Positions 24,801-38,245 of a stretch of 64,000 bases of DNA are shown here, one piece after another. The notes beneath the pieces are model-generated. The model was not told the DNA's origin. It did not search any database and saw only the letters and a program-made list of their open reading frames with translations. Position 1 is the stretch's first letter; each line of letters starts with the position of its first letter. The DNA lies in NCBI RefSeq assembly GCF_030463565.1, contig NC_134652.1, positions 5,545,897 to 5,609,896 on the forward strand, read 5' to 3'. Source of the stretch: Pelecanus crispus. Taxonomy: Eukaryota > Chordata > Aves > Pelecaniformes > Pelecanidae. Both the position numbers and the translations under genes were made by a program.

Positions 24801-27800
24801 TTTTATTTAATGTTCCTCATAAGCGAAGGCATAAAACATAAACCAGACTTTTGGTTGCTAGAATATCCGATTAGAACATTTCCTGATACATATGATTATA
24901 AACTGATGATTGAGAAAAACTGTATCAAAAGTTAAGAAACCCAACCCCCCTCAAGATTTCTGTGAAAGGATAGGGAGGAAAAAGTTAAAATATGCCAAAC
25001 AATCAGTATGTCTAAGGAAAAAAAAAAATATTGGGAATTTAGTTAACATTCTTTCCTTATATGTGGTCAAGCTCCAGTTATACACAAATCATGCTTCAAT
25101 AGCTAAACAACTTACAATACCTTAACGTTTTCAAATGTTACTGGGCAGGTAGAAGACGCTCTGATTCCAAGCTTGTCCTCCTTCTTCCCTACGTGTAGTC
25201 CCTCTGTGTTGCGATCTACTATGAAGCATGTAATTCCCCTGTACCCCTAGGATGAATTAAAAATTAATCAAGAACTGGTTTTTTATACGAATATCACCAA
25301 ATGGTGGTCTAAATATCTCATTCCAGTACTGAAATTTTACACCTGCTTAATACTATTTTACTAAATAAATCACTGGCACCGTCATCTGTTCCCTCTATGT
25401 CTGCTAATTATGGTTTAACAAAGGCCAGAGCTACCTTCTTATTAAAATATTCCATGTGGAAAACATAATCAGAACAACCTTAAAAGTTCTCTTGATAAGA
25501 CAGGGGACTGGTATTATGTAAATGAAACACACAGGACTGCGGTGCCTGTCTGTACTGGAAATCACTGGGAAAGCAAGATATTGCTTGCTGTTGGAACATA
25601 TGTCACAGTCAAACAATGGACTGCAAGAAGACATAGGGTATCTTTAGACTAAAGCGGTCAAATGAATAATGGCCCTAAATCCATGTCAGATGCTTCTATA
25701 GGATGCAAGATTTTACTTAAGCCCAATTACTTCAGCTACTCTTCTCATGGAAGGCTGCGTACATACTCTTCCTTTTAAGGTTGTCCAAAGTAAGAGCACT
25801 GACTGATGAGACTGCCGTCACTGGGAACTGTGCTTGAATATTCAAAGTATTGTTTGTAATATTCAAAGTATTCTTGTAAGTATTAAAACAGACCTAATCT
25901 AACACCCAGAACTGGTGCACACATTCTCCTTGTGATTCCACTTTGCAGAACATTGGTATCTCCATCTCTTCACTTCAGAAAGGTAGGAGGAATATAATTA
26001 AGTAGTCTGAAATCATCATGACGGTTGTTATCAGAAAGCTCAAAGAGTTGATTTGGTATGTAGATAATGATTGGGACAGGACACTAAGTACCACCTGTGA
26101 CAACACATAGATTGTATAGCCAATCTAAATTCTGGCATCTCCTACATACAAGCTTACAATCTTCACATCTTCGAAGCCTTAAACTAGATTCTTGAAGTAC
26201 AGAACAGTGACTCCTGATAGCTGTCACTTCCTCTTTTACCCTCTGTGTAATTCTTATTCCCAATTCTCTCTCCTTTCCACCACTCATTCTTGCTTCCCCA
26301 GCAGTGTCTCTTATGCGACGTACTTCGAGGTCCATGAAACAGAACTGCGAGGTGTTCCTGGCCATGTTTCCATCTCCTCCTGTCCCTAACATCCACAGCA
26401 CTTCCTCTCACTAAGAGGGTGATGCTGAGAGGCAGGAAAAGTCCTGTGGTTCTTCTGGAAGAGTTGCCTCTCATTAAAGAGAAGGCTGCTGTTTCCATCT
26501 CACCTCAATGACAGCCCATCTCACCAAATGGGAGCTGCTAGTGCAGAGTGTACATTTCCGTATACAATTCTACACTGGTCTGTTCTCTCATTTATACTGA
26601 CATCAACTGTTATTTAATCTTTGAGCAGCATTGACTTTTAGTCTCCTTCTTGAATATTTAAAAGCAAATTTCTAACTTTAAGACGACAATGTATGATATA
26701 TTTTTAAAATGTTACACTAATACAGAAACAACTCCAGATTATAAGGCAATGCACAGCAGTTAACAAATATAGAAACTGGCTTATCAACTATATTTTCCTT
26801 GTATGTAGTACTCAAACCACCCACCAGCTTGTGAAGAAATGAATACAAATTCAGAAAGCGACATGATACTCAACTGTTTGATACAATGAAAGAAAAACCC
26901 CTCCTATTCTTTAGTCAAAACCTGAAATTTTAATTTTAAAAGTAAGTATCTTCAGGTTAGATTTTTAAGAAAGAGATACTGGAAGAAGTTTAAAAAAATA
27001 AATAGAATTTTTAAACAATTTAGTTTTGTATTTGATTATTACTCTACCGTATTGGTATAGTACATTTTAAAGCCTGCAGCTGACTTTTCTGAATCTACTA
27101 CTTACATCCAAATTGGTGACAAAACTTGAAACATGCATATTCAGCTATGTGTTTTTTTACCTGAACATACTTTGCTGTTGCATTCTTGTTAGTTTTCCAG
27201 TGCATGTAGCCTAAGCTCTATTTTGCCTTTTAACAACAGCAACTTGTCAGTTACGTCAGAAAGGTTGGAAAGGCTTAGACTATCTGTTCTTCTGTTACTC
27301 AGAATAATACCAATGCATGCTGTGCTCTTCATCTAAGCAATTATGATTCTGACATTTTTATTTTCCCTGGTGGGAGGAATTTATTAAATTGCTCAGCAAG
27401 TTCTCAGTTTTTGTTGGGAAATATTTTTAAAGGTTTGCTGTCAGCTAGGAAAAAGGTTCAAAGAATATTAACCTTTAACACCAGATTATTAATATAAACC
27501 CCGTAGTTTCATATATTATCAGCTGTCACTGAAATGCAACTATTCTTTAGCAACTTACTAAGGACGGATCTGTATTTGCCATCACAAAGAAAACTTCTGC
27601 GTGTTCTGCTAAGCTAATCCACATCTTTGAGCCATTGATAATATAGTAGTCTCCTTTCTTTTCAGCCCGAGTCTTCAAAGAAAACGCATCACTGCCAGAT
27701 CCAGCCTCCGAAAGACAGAAACTGCCTATCTGTCAATTGAAGGGAAAAATTAATTTTATTTTTTTACTGAACATACAGGCACAACATATAACAAATTCTG

Positions 27801-30800
27801 CCATGAAAAGAGTTACAAAAAAGCACAAGCCTCCTAAATTCAAACATTTTAAACTATTGCATCAAAGTAACTAAGTTTCAGATTAAGAATAGAAACACTA
27901 TGTAACTACATGTCTCTCAAAGTCAACTGCTTTAAAGCTCTTTTGCACAGTAAATTAAATTGTAATGAAACTAATAAGCGCCTTTCCACTTTTACCTCCC
28001 AGCTACCGATGACAGGGTGTATCTATATCACCGCAGATCTCATCTCTAACCAGTGTTTCAAAGTATTTTCCAATGCTGCAGTCACCCATTTTGTTACTGA
28101 AAAACCCCACCCCACTAACATTACTTAACTATTAAAAATTATATTATGGTTTAGTAAAGTGAGACTGACTCACTGTATCTTTAGCGACTCTGGGCAAATA
28201 AGTTCTCTTTTGTTCTTCTGTTCCATATGTGGTAAACAACCTATTTGTTAGTGTATTTTGGAGTTCACATAGAAGAGCTACAGCTGGATCAACTTTGGCC
28301 AATTCTTCTACCACCAATATGATTGAAAAAAATGAAGCTCCGGTTCCTCCATATTCTTCCCCAAGCTCAATACTCATCAGCTGAAATGTAAAAGATGCAC
28401 ATATATCAATCTGTTGGTTCTTGTCAACAACTTGTTAGCCCAAGCTGATACTTAAGAGATAAAAATAAAAACCACAGCATGTATTTCCAGATCCTTCCCC
28501 AAAGACCTTTGTTCCTTCAATACCCTTAACAAACAATTCTTCACAGAAGTTGATAGTCAATTCATGCAAGAAATAACATGTCCCGTATAAAGGCCAATCA
28601 TCACCCTAATTTGATTACATTTTTGAGAACAATTGCAGTCTCAGCAGAAGTCTAATATTTAGAGTTGTCATCGTATAAAATGACATTCTAAACAGAGACA
28701 AGCTTTAGGTTTGATAGCAGGAAAGGCTAAACTTGAATTCAGGAACGATCAACAGGGTATCTGCAACATAAGTCCTTGTGGTTGCCCAGTAAGGACATAG
28801 AGGACTCCTGATACCCTTTTCCAGCAACACTTATCAGAGTCATGGCAGTTCTAGCATTCTGTGCCATTATGCTTATCCAATTTAAAAAAAAAAGGGAGGG
28901 GGAGGAGATAAAGAACTCAAAGATAAGACAAAGAATGTGGTACAGGAGTGGGAGAGATGGAAAGAATATCACAGGAGAAGATGGAGAGTAATGCAGTTAA
29001 AAAAAAAAAAAAAAAAGAGAAATTTGTCCTGATGATGATAAATCCTAAATTTGTAACGATTCGTTAGTTCATTTGAATATATCCCTCAATCTTTTAATCT
29101 AAAAAACCAAAAAGTGCACAGCTAGAGATTCATAAAATGATGTCACATTCTGAATAAAAGATTAAGTAAAAGTGTGCAGACCCCTTGTTCAAACAATCCC
29201 TGTATTATAGAATCTTCCATTTTCGAATTCTCATCCATTTTTTGCACCAAAGGTGCAACTCGATCCTGAGCAAATTTTGTCACTGTAATGAAGAGAAGAA
29301 AGAAAGTGTGTAAGTATTCTAACACCCTACCTGAAGATCAATATAACAGTAATATGGTGTTCTGACAGGTTATGCATGTATTCCCTGACTCTCCCAGACA
29401 AGTTAATAAAAAGAGAAAAAGTTGCCCGAGTGAAACAAGGTAATGTGCCACAAAGCTTAATTATCATTTCTTTCTGAACTCAGCTACAACTCTCTAAACC
29501 AAAACACATACTTCCTTCAGAAACTTTGAAAGCATCTCAGCAACATTTAAGTAACAATAGTTGACCAAAAAAGCCCCCAGAAAATATTTAAAATACAGCC
29601 CTTGTTTTGTTATCTGTATCTTATTTCTTTAAAAATTCAACATGCAGTTTGGGAAGATGCTCTCAGGCTTTCACACATGCTATTTTGAGTGCACAAAGTC
29701 CTATAAATAAGACCGTTTCTGTTTAACTAGAGCCTTTTTTAAGCTCTGTCCCAGATGTGCAGGTCCTCACTCTTTTGCCTTTGTTCTGAGGATTCCTTCT
29801 GAAATGCTGTCTTCCTCACGCAGGCCTGGCTGCGTGGCAGACGTCACATCAGTCACCGTTCTGGGTATACCTGAAATCTCTGAAAACCAGCTCGAGCGTT
29901 AACTGGAGCTGAACTAAACACTTTAGAAGGGGCACGAGCCAATGCCAGGCAACATCACTTCTACTACAGCAACAGTTTTAAATAATTAGTATTTATTTAT
30001 GCAGAGTAAACTGCACTGTGGTATGTGGAACTGTGCTATGGTAACATTGGAAAAGAACATTACATTCTTCTGTTGTGAACTAAGCAATTTTAACATTAAT
30101 GATAATTAAACAACAACTATAATTAAATAACGAAAAGAATTTTTTAAGCTAAAAGTTCCCTTCTGATTAGAGATTTGTGAATTTTAACCACACAGATAAT
30201 AGGTACCCATATTTTTCAGCATCGTCTCCTCTTCGGTGAATGTTTGAAGCGGAGCACAGACAACTCCATCACTTGCTAGATTTGGCATGAGTTCCGATTT
30301 GGAGGATCTGAAGACACATGGAGAAGCCCTCCAAGGAGCCAAATATGCTGGCAAATTTCTTTTCAGCTGTTGACAGTAAATACAGAACATGCAAACAGTT
30401 ATAGAATTTTTATTTGTATACAGACAGTAATACACAATTTTACCCCTGTTTTTATTCAGTAAAAGAATAGAAAATACAACTTACATTCAATGTCTAGTCT
30501 GAAAGTTTTTGAGAAGGTATAAACCCCCCAGTGTTCTAAAAGAAAATATCCTTTAATTACTCTTCTTTTAACCCCGCACAATTTTCTTTCTGGAAGTTGG
30601 CTAACACAATGTTATTCTACAAAGTATTCACAAACATTCATTTTAGTCAAGTTTAGTGTTTACAGCAAACAAACCCTGCTGATAGTATTTATTTTTATAG
30701 ATGATTTTGGAAGTCTGCTGCAATATTCATAGCAGTAAGTGTTTATTTTGATAGAATTATCTTCACTAACAAATACTGATAAAAGTAAATGTGAAATAGA

Positions 30801-33800
30801 CATACAAATGTTTTTTACAGAAGACCTGTCAAATTTAATGATAGACTTATCTTTCTCCCTGGTTTTCTAGGGGCCAGCAACTCTTGTTTCTAAAGCAATC
30901 TGATAGCACTTCATCTGGACTATTGGTATTTTGCTGTAAGAGAGCGTAACTTTTAACATCAATGTGGATTTTTGTATTCAAACGGAGTTCTTATCCACCA
31001 TTTAATGATTTTCAGAATGAGCACACATTTCATAGACAAAGCCCTGGCATTTGAATGCCTCTGTAGAGCCAATTTCTATACCATTGGTTTAAATCCTATA
31101 GTTAGTATGCTGATAGTACTATGTAACTGATAATTAATGTGTCTTATTTGGTTGATTTATTAAAGAAGTACAGGAAGGAACTAAAATTGAGTAATTTATG
31201 CTGAACCTCTCCCCATTTGTCCATGATATACAACAATCTCAAATGATATCAAGAAGCACCGGTTATCCAACCAACAGAGCAGAGGTACTACAGAGCGTTC
31301 TACTATAGGGGGAACGGCATTAAACATATATGGCAAAAGTCACAAAAATGAACAGAACGGTGGCTTTTGGGAGCAAGCTACACATAGTGACTGTCAGGTG
31401 GGTGGACATAGATACCATGACAGGTAGTTTTGTACCTTGTAGAGCTATAAACTACTTACTCAAGTACATAACAGCAGGCTTTAGGAAGGAACACATCTGG
31501 TTTGAAAGTTAATGTGCTTTCTAACCACAGAATAATTTCTTAGGATTTTTAAAAAAGTTAGGATAATGAATATGATCTGACTCAAAAAGTAACAGGCTAA
31601 CAGTAGCTAAACTGCTGCAAAATGTATTCCTGAAAAGCAGTATTCAAAAAAGAAGCACAGTTCAACTGACTGATCTCAAAAGAGGCAAGACCAAAAACCA
31701 GCTTTGCTCTCACAGCTCCCAAACCCCAGCTTATTCCGTGGTTAACGTCTACAGATCAGATCTTTGCTACAGATATCCGTCACTATTGCTGTGCCAGTCT
31801 GAAGTGTGGAAATATTAATGTCTTACAAAGACAACTGCTGACAGAAACCCCCAGCAGAGACACAGCTGTGCCATAAAAATAATGTATGTATGAGCATATG
31901 CCTGCCAACATACATTTTTGCCAGCACATGCTCTTAACCCCACAGCGAGCAGACTGACTGACTGCGCCGTAACCAGGCTGCTATTCAGCTCACAGAATGC
32001 AGGACAATTTTGCAGTGCACACTGTGATAGCAGCATTCCTCAAAAAATGGCAGAAACTTTGGGCTCAGGAAGTAAAAATTCCTTTGATCCTTCTAATAAT
32101 TCACTCTTTCATGTTGGCTTTCAACATCTGTCATCTCCCTGGCTGAAGAACTGATGTAAAACAGATCTAGGGACTCCTTCTGTCTTGGAGACAAGATGCA
32201 TAAGTCTCTTAGGGTAAGGAGACTCCGACTTTAGCACAACCAGTGATGCATGACAAAAAAAAAAAACAGTAAGAAGTGGTAATACAGAAAACAAATATTG
32301 CTGTGAACATTCAAGGTTCGTTCACATTCAACACCCCTGGTCACACAGAACAAATACTGACGAGTCGGGCTGGTTTATGAATGCAAAGTTTGGATGATCA
32401 GCAATAGCTGCAACACTTTCAAATGAAGACTAGGTCACTGCAGTCACCATACGTCTTCACAGAAAAACAAACAAAGAGCTGCTTTAATAGAGATAAAACC
32501 CAAGGCAACCATGTTCTGGAAGCTGTCAGACAGGAATGGATTATTCGTAGAACATCCAGCTATGGTAGGGTCACTCAACACCCAGCCGCGTAAGACTATT
32601 AAAGCTCCAACTGCGTAAGTCCATATTCTTAGCAAGGTCTGAGAAGGAAAAACCTAAGTATATATACACAAACACGCATATATATAAACACAGTATGCTT
32701 TCTGACCAGTTACAGGATTACAAATCACACATACTTCCCGCTTCTTCCACTACTTTATTTCCAGGTACAAACAAAAGAGTATTCTTCTTTCATGGTGGTA
32801 TAACCAAAGATGAATCACTGAGACTATTTCACCAGTACTGACCAAGAGCTGTCAGGAAAAATGCACATGGTGCTTTTTTAAGAATACAAAACTTTTTGAA
32901 AAGCTGCAGGTAGGTATGCCCAGTAGGCGATAAACCAGTACGATTAAAACAACAACTGGTAGTACTCTGGGATTACCTCTACTTTCATTTGATGGCACCT
33001 GACACTTGGGTGTAGAATTATTGACCACGCAGGGAAACACATCACTAAATGCATACAGAGGACTCTGTCCCATCCAAAGCAGGAAGTACAGATTTTGGAG
33101 ACCACAACAAACATACTGGTTTTTCTCATATGCTTTCAGGAAAATGGGAAGCTGAACGAACTTGATTCAAAGCAGCTCAGCAAGGTCAAGCACAAGCACA
33201 CAGGGCTGTATTGGCTGAGGCGAGCTGCCGAGAGCCTGGCTAGCAAGTAGAAGCTTTCAAACACAGCAAACAGCTCCGTGTTTGTTACAGGTTACAGCCA
33301 TCATAGCAGGCCCGCTCCTGGCAACAACGCCAAAGGTTCTGAGAAAGTTAGTGCTCACAGTAACTGTCCCTTAGCTCGCTTCTCTTCCCTCCCCCTTAGT
33401 AGAAATCACCCTAGGCTTTCCTCCTTCCCCAGAGCTTTCACTTGCAGGCTCTTCCACTGCAACCAACCCACTCGAGAGCGGCACAGAAAGGTGTCCCACC
33501 ATGGCAGGAGAAACAAAGGCAGCCCTTAGCATACGTATGCAGACGCGGTTTGATAAACGCTCGTTTGAGACCCGACTGGCACAGCGCTAGAGGAGAAAAG
33601 GAATATTCGTAACAAGGTTACCTTGAAAAGTCTTAGAACCAGCAGGATGGCCCCAAGGGACAGGACCTACACTGGTAACACCCACACACAGAGCAGCAAG
33701 CCACAGGTATGCCAGAGCAATAGCACAGCACAGAATGATTTTATTTCAACATTTAGATTAAAAAAAAAAAAAAAAATCAAGTCACTATATTATTGTTTAC

Positions 33801-35002
33801 ATTTTTATTCTTAGAAGTCATGCAGTCATATAGTATTACTAACTTTCAGATAGTTATTTAAAGTGCATGTATGTTACTCAAAGCTTTGATACGGCTTCCC
33901 TGCTTTTTTTTAACCTTACCTACAGAAAAAGAGGAAAAAGATTTACACTGGTGCAAGATGCAGACTGCTTGCCCTACTAAACACGTGTACTTGAAAACTG
34001 GTTTCTGGGTTGCTGATAACATTGATTTTTCTGTTTATCTCAATTCTTACCTCTACCTCAGCTCTTTAAAGATCAGTTCTTTCGGTTTCCTTCTATTTGC
34101 TTTACAATCTAAACCGAGATTTTCATGCTGGTGGACCTGGCAGCAGCATTAAGATATAAATAAAAGAAGGCCAAAGCAATATATTTTCCTCAGCTCACTT
34201 TGCTTTCCTTGATGACCTCCACTCCTGTATCTGTCCTTGCTGGCTTCCAGACAGCTCCTTTCTCAGCAGAGAAGCTCCATCACAGGAGGCTTGCTTGCCC
34301 TCATGCAGGTTTGGTTTTTTTTTATTTCAGTTGTCACCACACACCTCCAAGCTGCCGTGAGAAGGTCCCAGTCTTCTCACTCTGCACAGTAAAAAGCGCC
34401 TGTGTGGCACAAACCCGCGTTTTCTGCTGGTTTTCCCTGTCTTTTGATTGCCCCTACAGTGCCACAAGCCTTTTGGCTGTTTAGGTAAGCGGAGGAGACG
34501 CCAAAGCAGCTCTGCCGCCAGAACAGGGCTGCCTCCTCACGGGTGCACCAGCCCCAGGCTGCTCCAGCCACCAGCCGTCTCGCAAGACCTCTTCTCAGCA
34601 CCCAGCCACCCAGTGCCACCCGCTCCGCGCACAACGCCGCGGGGCAGCAGAAGAGGCCTCTTCCCAAAGCCACCCTCGCCCTCCGCAGACACCGCGCCCC
34701 GCCGGCTCCGAACCTCAGCCAGCGGCTGCCCGGGGGTCCCCGCCGCCTTCGCGGGCCCCTCGGCGGCCTTCGCGGCGGCCTGCTGCAAGAGGAGCCGGGA
34801 GGCGAGGCGGGATCCCCCGCTACGCCCCGAGCCCTGCCTCGCCGCTCCCTCAGGCACCCGGGCGTCTCCCTGGCAAAGGGCGCGGACGCACCGGGGGGCA
34901 CGGGGAGGAGAGGAGAGGAGGGGCCCCACCCCTCTCCCGCTCCCGGCAGCCCCGCTTCACCTTGCCGCAGCGCCTCAGCCACCCTCCCGCCGCCGCCGCC
35001 AT
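18806..35002 (-). CDS. ACADSB: Short/branched-chain specific acyl-CoA dehydrogenase, mitochondrial
   Basis: FAD flavoenzyme of the mitochondrial matrix that oxidises 2-methylbutyryl-CoA (isoleucine breakdown) and passes electrons to ETF. Eleven coding exons join in frame with GT-AG junctions: 35002-34961, 30366-30207, 29282-29182, 28380-28174, 27729-27559, 25246-25121, 24716-24624, 22025-21936, 20445-20308, 19616-19517, 18876-18806 (TGA). The 1299 nt give 432 aa, the length of human ACADSB. Visible motifs: an Arg-rich, acid-poor N-terminus (mitochondrial presequence); acyl-CoA dehydrogenase signature [13 protein letters not shown]; second signature around [17 protein letters not shown]; and the catalytic base Glu414 in [10 protein letters not shown]. 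The start is the ATG at 35002 ([11 protein letters not shown]), followed directly by a GTGAAG donor. An in-frame upstream ATG at 35119 would add 39 residues. No frame lesion is seen. Identity is very secure; only the start choice is open. Confidence 0.97.
30367..34960 (-). other. ACADSB: ACADSB intron 1
   Basis: 4.6 kb intron between the exon carrying the presequence start and exon 2. No exon or mobile element recognised; an A run of about 17 occurs near 33760. The right part enters the CpG island. Confidence 0.8.
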
Positions 35003-35750
35003 CTCGGCGCCCGCCCCGCCCCGGCGCCGCCCAGGCCACGCCCCCCGGCGCGGTCTCGCGAGGCTGCGGTGGGGCCGGGCCGGGCCGGGCCGGGCGGCGG
35101 GCGGAGGCACAACAAACATGGCGGCGCCGGCGGCGGCGGCGGGCGGCGGTCGCGGCGCGGGGCGGCGGCGGTGAGTGCTGCCCCCCCCCCCGCCGTTCAG
35201 GGGCGGCGGCCCGGCCCGGCCCGCACCCCTCCGGGGCGGCGACGGCAGCAGCCGTGACACGCCCGCCCGGCGGCCGCGGGGTCCCCGCTGGGGCCTCCCC
35301 TTGACGGGAGCGGGGGGCCGGGCGGCGGGGGCGCCTGGCCGGGGGAGGCCGCTCTCGGCTCCCCGCGCGGAGCGGGTGGGCGGCTCGGGAGGGAAGGCGG
35401 CGGCGCCGGGAACCGCGCTGCCCCGCCGGGAGCGGGGGTCCGGCTCAGCCGGCGCAGCCCCTCGGCTTCTGCCTTGTTTCGAAGGCGGGGCGGGGGGGGA
35501 GGCACGCACAGGTTTGCGCGGAGGTTTCCCGTGGCCGTGTGGCTTCCCGCCCACGCGTGAAGGCGGCGTGGGCCGGGGGGAGGTGGAGGAAAGGCGGGGG
35601 GGGGCGGTTCGGACGCCGTCCGGCGTGGAACGGGGGTGGCGGAGCCGGCGGCAGTTTTCCGTGGCTGGTGACAGGTGGCGGGGCTCGGCCCGGCAGCCGC
35701 CAGCGCTGCGGTTCCTCTGCCCCTTCCCACGCACACAACTCTTTGAGAAG
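34500..35750. promoter_or_regulatory. CpG-island bidirectional promoter of ACADSB and IKZF5
   Basis: Dense GC/CpG block between divergent genes. ACADSB reads left from 35002. The presumed first exon of IKZF5 reads right and ends at a GTGAGT donor after 35170. Between the starts lie a TCTCGCGAGG element (35054-35063, nine of ten bases of the TCTCGCGAGA palindrome typical of bidirectional promoters) and a short GGGCC tandem at about 35073-35095. Both starts carry an ATGGCGGC core like the YY1 site. I see no TATA box. Long ORFs here in several frames are products of CpG-rich composition, not genes. Confidence 0.85.
35118..35170 (+). other. IKZF5: Probable IKZF5 first exon segment with upstream ORF start
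   Basis: An ATG at 35118 in a strong context (AACAAACATGG) opens a short frame rich in Ala, Gly and Arg and reaches a consensus donor (G|GTGAGT) after 35170. Spliced directly to the exon starting at 38246, the frame reads five more residues and stops at TAA 38259-38261, 15 nt before the IKZF5 ATG at 38277. The TSS and any extra 5' UTR exons are unknown, so this exon is inferred from position and donor quality. Confidence 0.5.
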
Positions 35751-38245
35751 GAGCAGGAAGGGCTGGGGCAGAGTTCGGGATCCTTCCTCCTCCCTCGTGT
35801 TAATTTGCAGTCATTTGCACTGGAAAAGATGCGAGATTCCCCCGCACCCCTTTCTTTTTTTTTTCCCTTAATTCCTTAAAACGGGATGCATACATGTGCT
35901 TGCAGTCCTATTATTTTATTCTCTCATAATTACTGTGGTGCAGTTCTTGCTCTGTGTGTTAAACTGATGGGTTTACTGCGTCTGAATTATTTTCTTCAGC
36001 GGAATTCCGTAGGTAAAATATTTATAATACCTTTCATGCTAGCACATCCTATGGCGCTTCTTAGACGGTAAACTTAGTACGTACCAGCGCTGTAACTACC
36101 GTTAAATCCAACCGTTATGCCTGTGTAGAAAATGAATAACCAATTTTCTACCCATCAGTCTATAAAGCTGGAAAAGATGTAGTCGTCTGTGCAGAAAATG
36201 TTCTGCTTAAATAGAACTCGTGGGACATCTGGCGTGAGCAGCCCATTCGAGTGCGTGAAACACGAGCTGGTCAGCTCAAGTTCTAATAATTAAAATTGCA
36301 TTTACTGGTTTGCAGTTGCAACATAGCAAGCATTTGATCTGTATCCTTCTTCCCTGAAAAAAAGGAACTGCTGGGTTGTACGGTTATAAAAAAAAAAAAA
36401 AACAAACCCACCTAAAATCACAAAAAGTTATTTTGTGCATACAAATGTAGAGGATTGAAGCGGTTGTTACATTGTGGCAGTTTACCTACACTGACATAAA
36501 AAAAAAAAAAGAAAGATGAATGTCCTCAAATTAAATCGGTGAGGTAGAGAAAGGGAGTTTTATGCAGTTGATCTCCAAAATAATATCTTTTCCCCAACCA
36601 GATTTTTAAAATTTTGTGTAATTGTCTTTAAAAATTAAATGTCATTATAAAAGTAATCGATCAAATAAGTTTTGTGCCTTACACAAAGGGATGCACAGAT
36701 TCTTCTGTGAAAATATGGACCTTTAGCACTGTTTCATCTTGAGCCATTCAACGTTCAGAATGCTTTAATTTAAAATTGTTATTTCTTACAATTTGGTGAA
36801 AGGTGCCCCGGTCAGTACTCTGCACTACATTGTCCTATATTTCTTTTCCATATCTTTAACTCATATCCTCCTATCTTTGTTTTACTGCAGGAGACACCAA
36901 CAAATGGAATACAAATTAACTTAAGCCTACACGAGGCTGGTGACACCTGAAAGAGGGTAGGGAAAATTGATGCGTAAAGATGTGTTCAAAACTAACTTAA
37001 CGGTGATTATAATGATAATGGGTGAGCACCCTTAGGTGTGATGTGAAAGAACATACTCATCTGGGTGCCAAGAAATGAACTAACGTTTGTAAATAACTTT
37101 GAAAATACAGGAGCATGTGTTTAAATGTGGTCTTGAACTCAGGACTTGAGTTTTTGTAGGTCACCTGATGTTTTGTTTAGTGGTTATTGGGAAACAAAAT
37201 GATGGATGCTCTTCTTGAAAATATAGCATTATAAATTATTTCTGATTGTAATCTGCAGGAATAATAGTGTGGCTGACTCATTGCCCTCTTGCCCTCTTTC
37301 CAACTGAATCCTGAGTTCTGTCTTCACAAATTCATTGCAGATTGACACTCTAGAGGTTTGTCCTTTACAGTCCCAGAAAAGAGCATGTTCGCTGACTTCT
37401 AGTGAATATTTTTATTATTTCAATGCAAAATAATGAAATGGATTAAGACTTCTATGCAGGATAGGAAACTAAAATTTTGGGAGAGCTATGAAATACTTCT
37501 CTCTGTAAGGCTTCTTTCTATATTTGCTAATCAGCGACATTCAGTTGGTTTCCCAACATTACAGTTGCTATAACTGACTTACCCAACTCTGGGTTTTTTT
37601 GGAACCACGTGTTCCCCAGAGAAACTCTTAATGATTGGTGAGATAGAAGTGTCTTTCAGTGAGACACACAAAGGAGTAGATGCAGCCTTTGAAAAGTTTT
37701 TGGTGGAAGTGTAAGTTGCTTTAATAAAACTTATAGCAGTAGAATGTTAGAACTTGTCTTTCAAAACATACATATTTTTTCAAGTTTCTTTCTTACAACT
37801 CATGGGGTTGGGAAGAATAACGGACTTACATTTCCTTTTTTTCCTTCCAGGGAAAGTGGAGAAGCTGTGCTCTGTGCTTTCTATCTGACCTGTTGGGAGT
37901 ACATTTTGGAGCATGTTTGCTACTTAGCAGGAAACTGAAATTCAGGTACAATTTAAAAAAAAAAAAGGCAAGTTGATTTTGATTATTCTGTCATTTTATG
38001 CAATTTGATATTGTCCTTATGTTGCTGTTGCTGAAAATGGTTTCCCCAGTAATATGTATTCAGTGATCTTTAATGAGTTAAAAATTTGAAAAATAATATT
38101 CTTATGGTTGTCAGTTTGTGCATTGAGTCATGCTGTATGATAAAAGTAATCCTGCACTTAAAGAAAACACCCCAAACCAAACTTGGTTTTCTGAATGCAT
38201 TCAAATTCAATGACACTTGTGTTTTGAAAACATGTTTCCTTCTAG
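35171..38245 (+). other. IKZF5: Probable IKZF5 5' UTR intron
   Basis: Between the presumed first exon and the exon at 38246. An 11-C run (35181-35191) follows the donor closely. A possible extra non-coding exon near 36891-36956 (acceptor TTTACTGCAG, donor G|GTAGGG) is only a guess. No coding sequence is seen. Confidence 0.45.

Noticed and set aside
25835-25875. Duplicated AATATTCAAAGTATT in an ACADSB intron
   Set aside because: A 15-bp AT-rich repeat; too short to imply function.
34850-35734. Long minus ORF (294 codons) and several plus ORFs up to 269 codons in the CpG island
   Set aside because: Composition is Pro/Arg/Ala/Gly as expected from GC-rich DNA in any frame; only the short ACADSB first exon within it is supported by splicing and homology.
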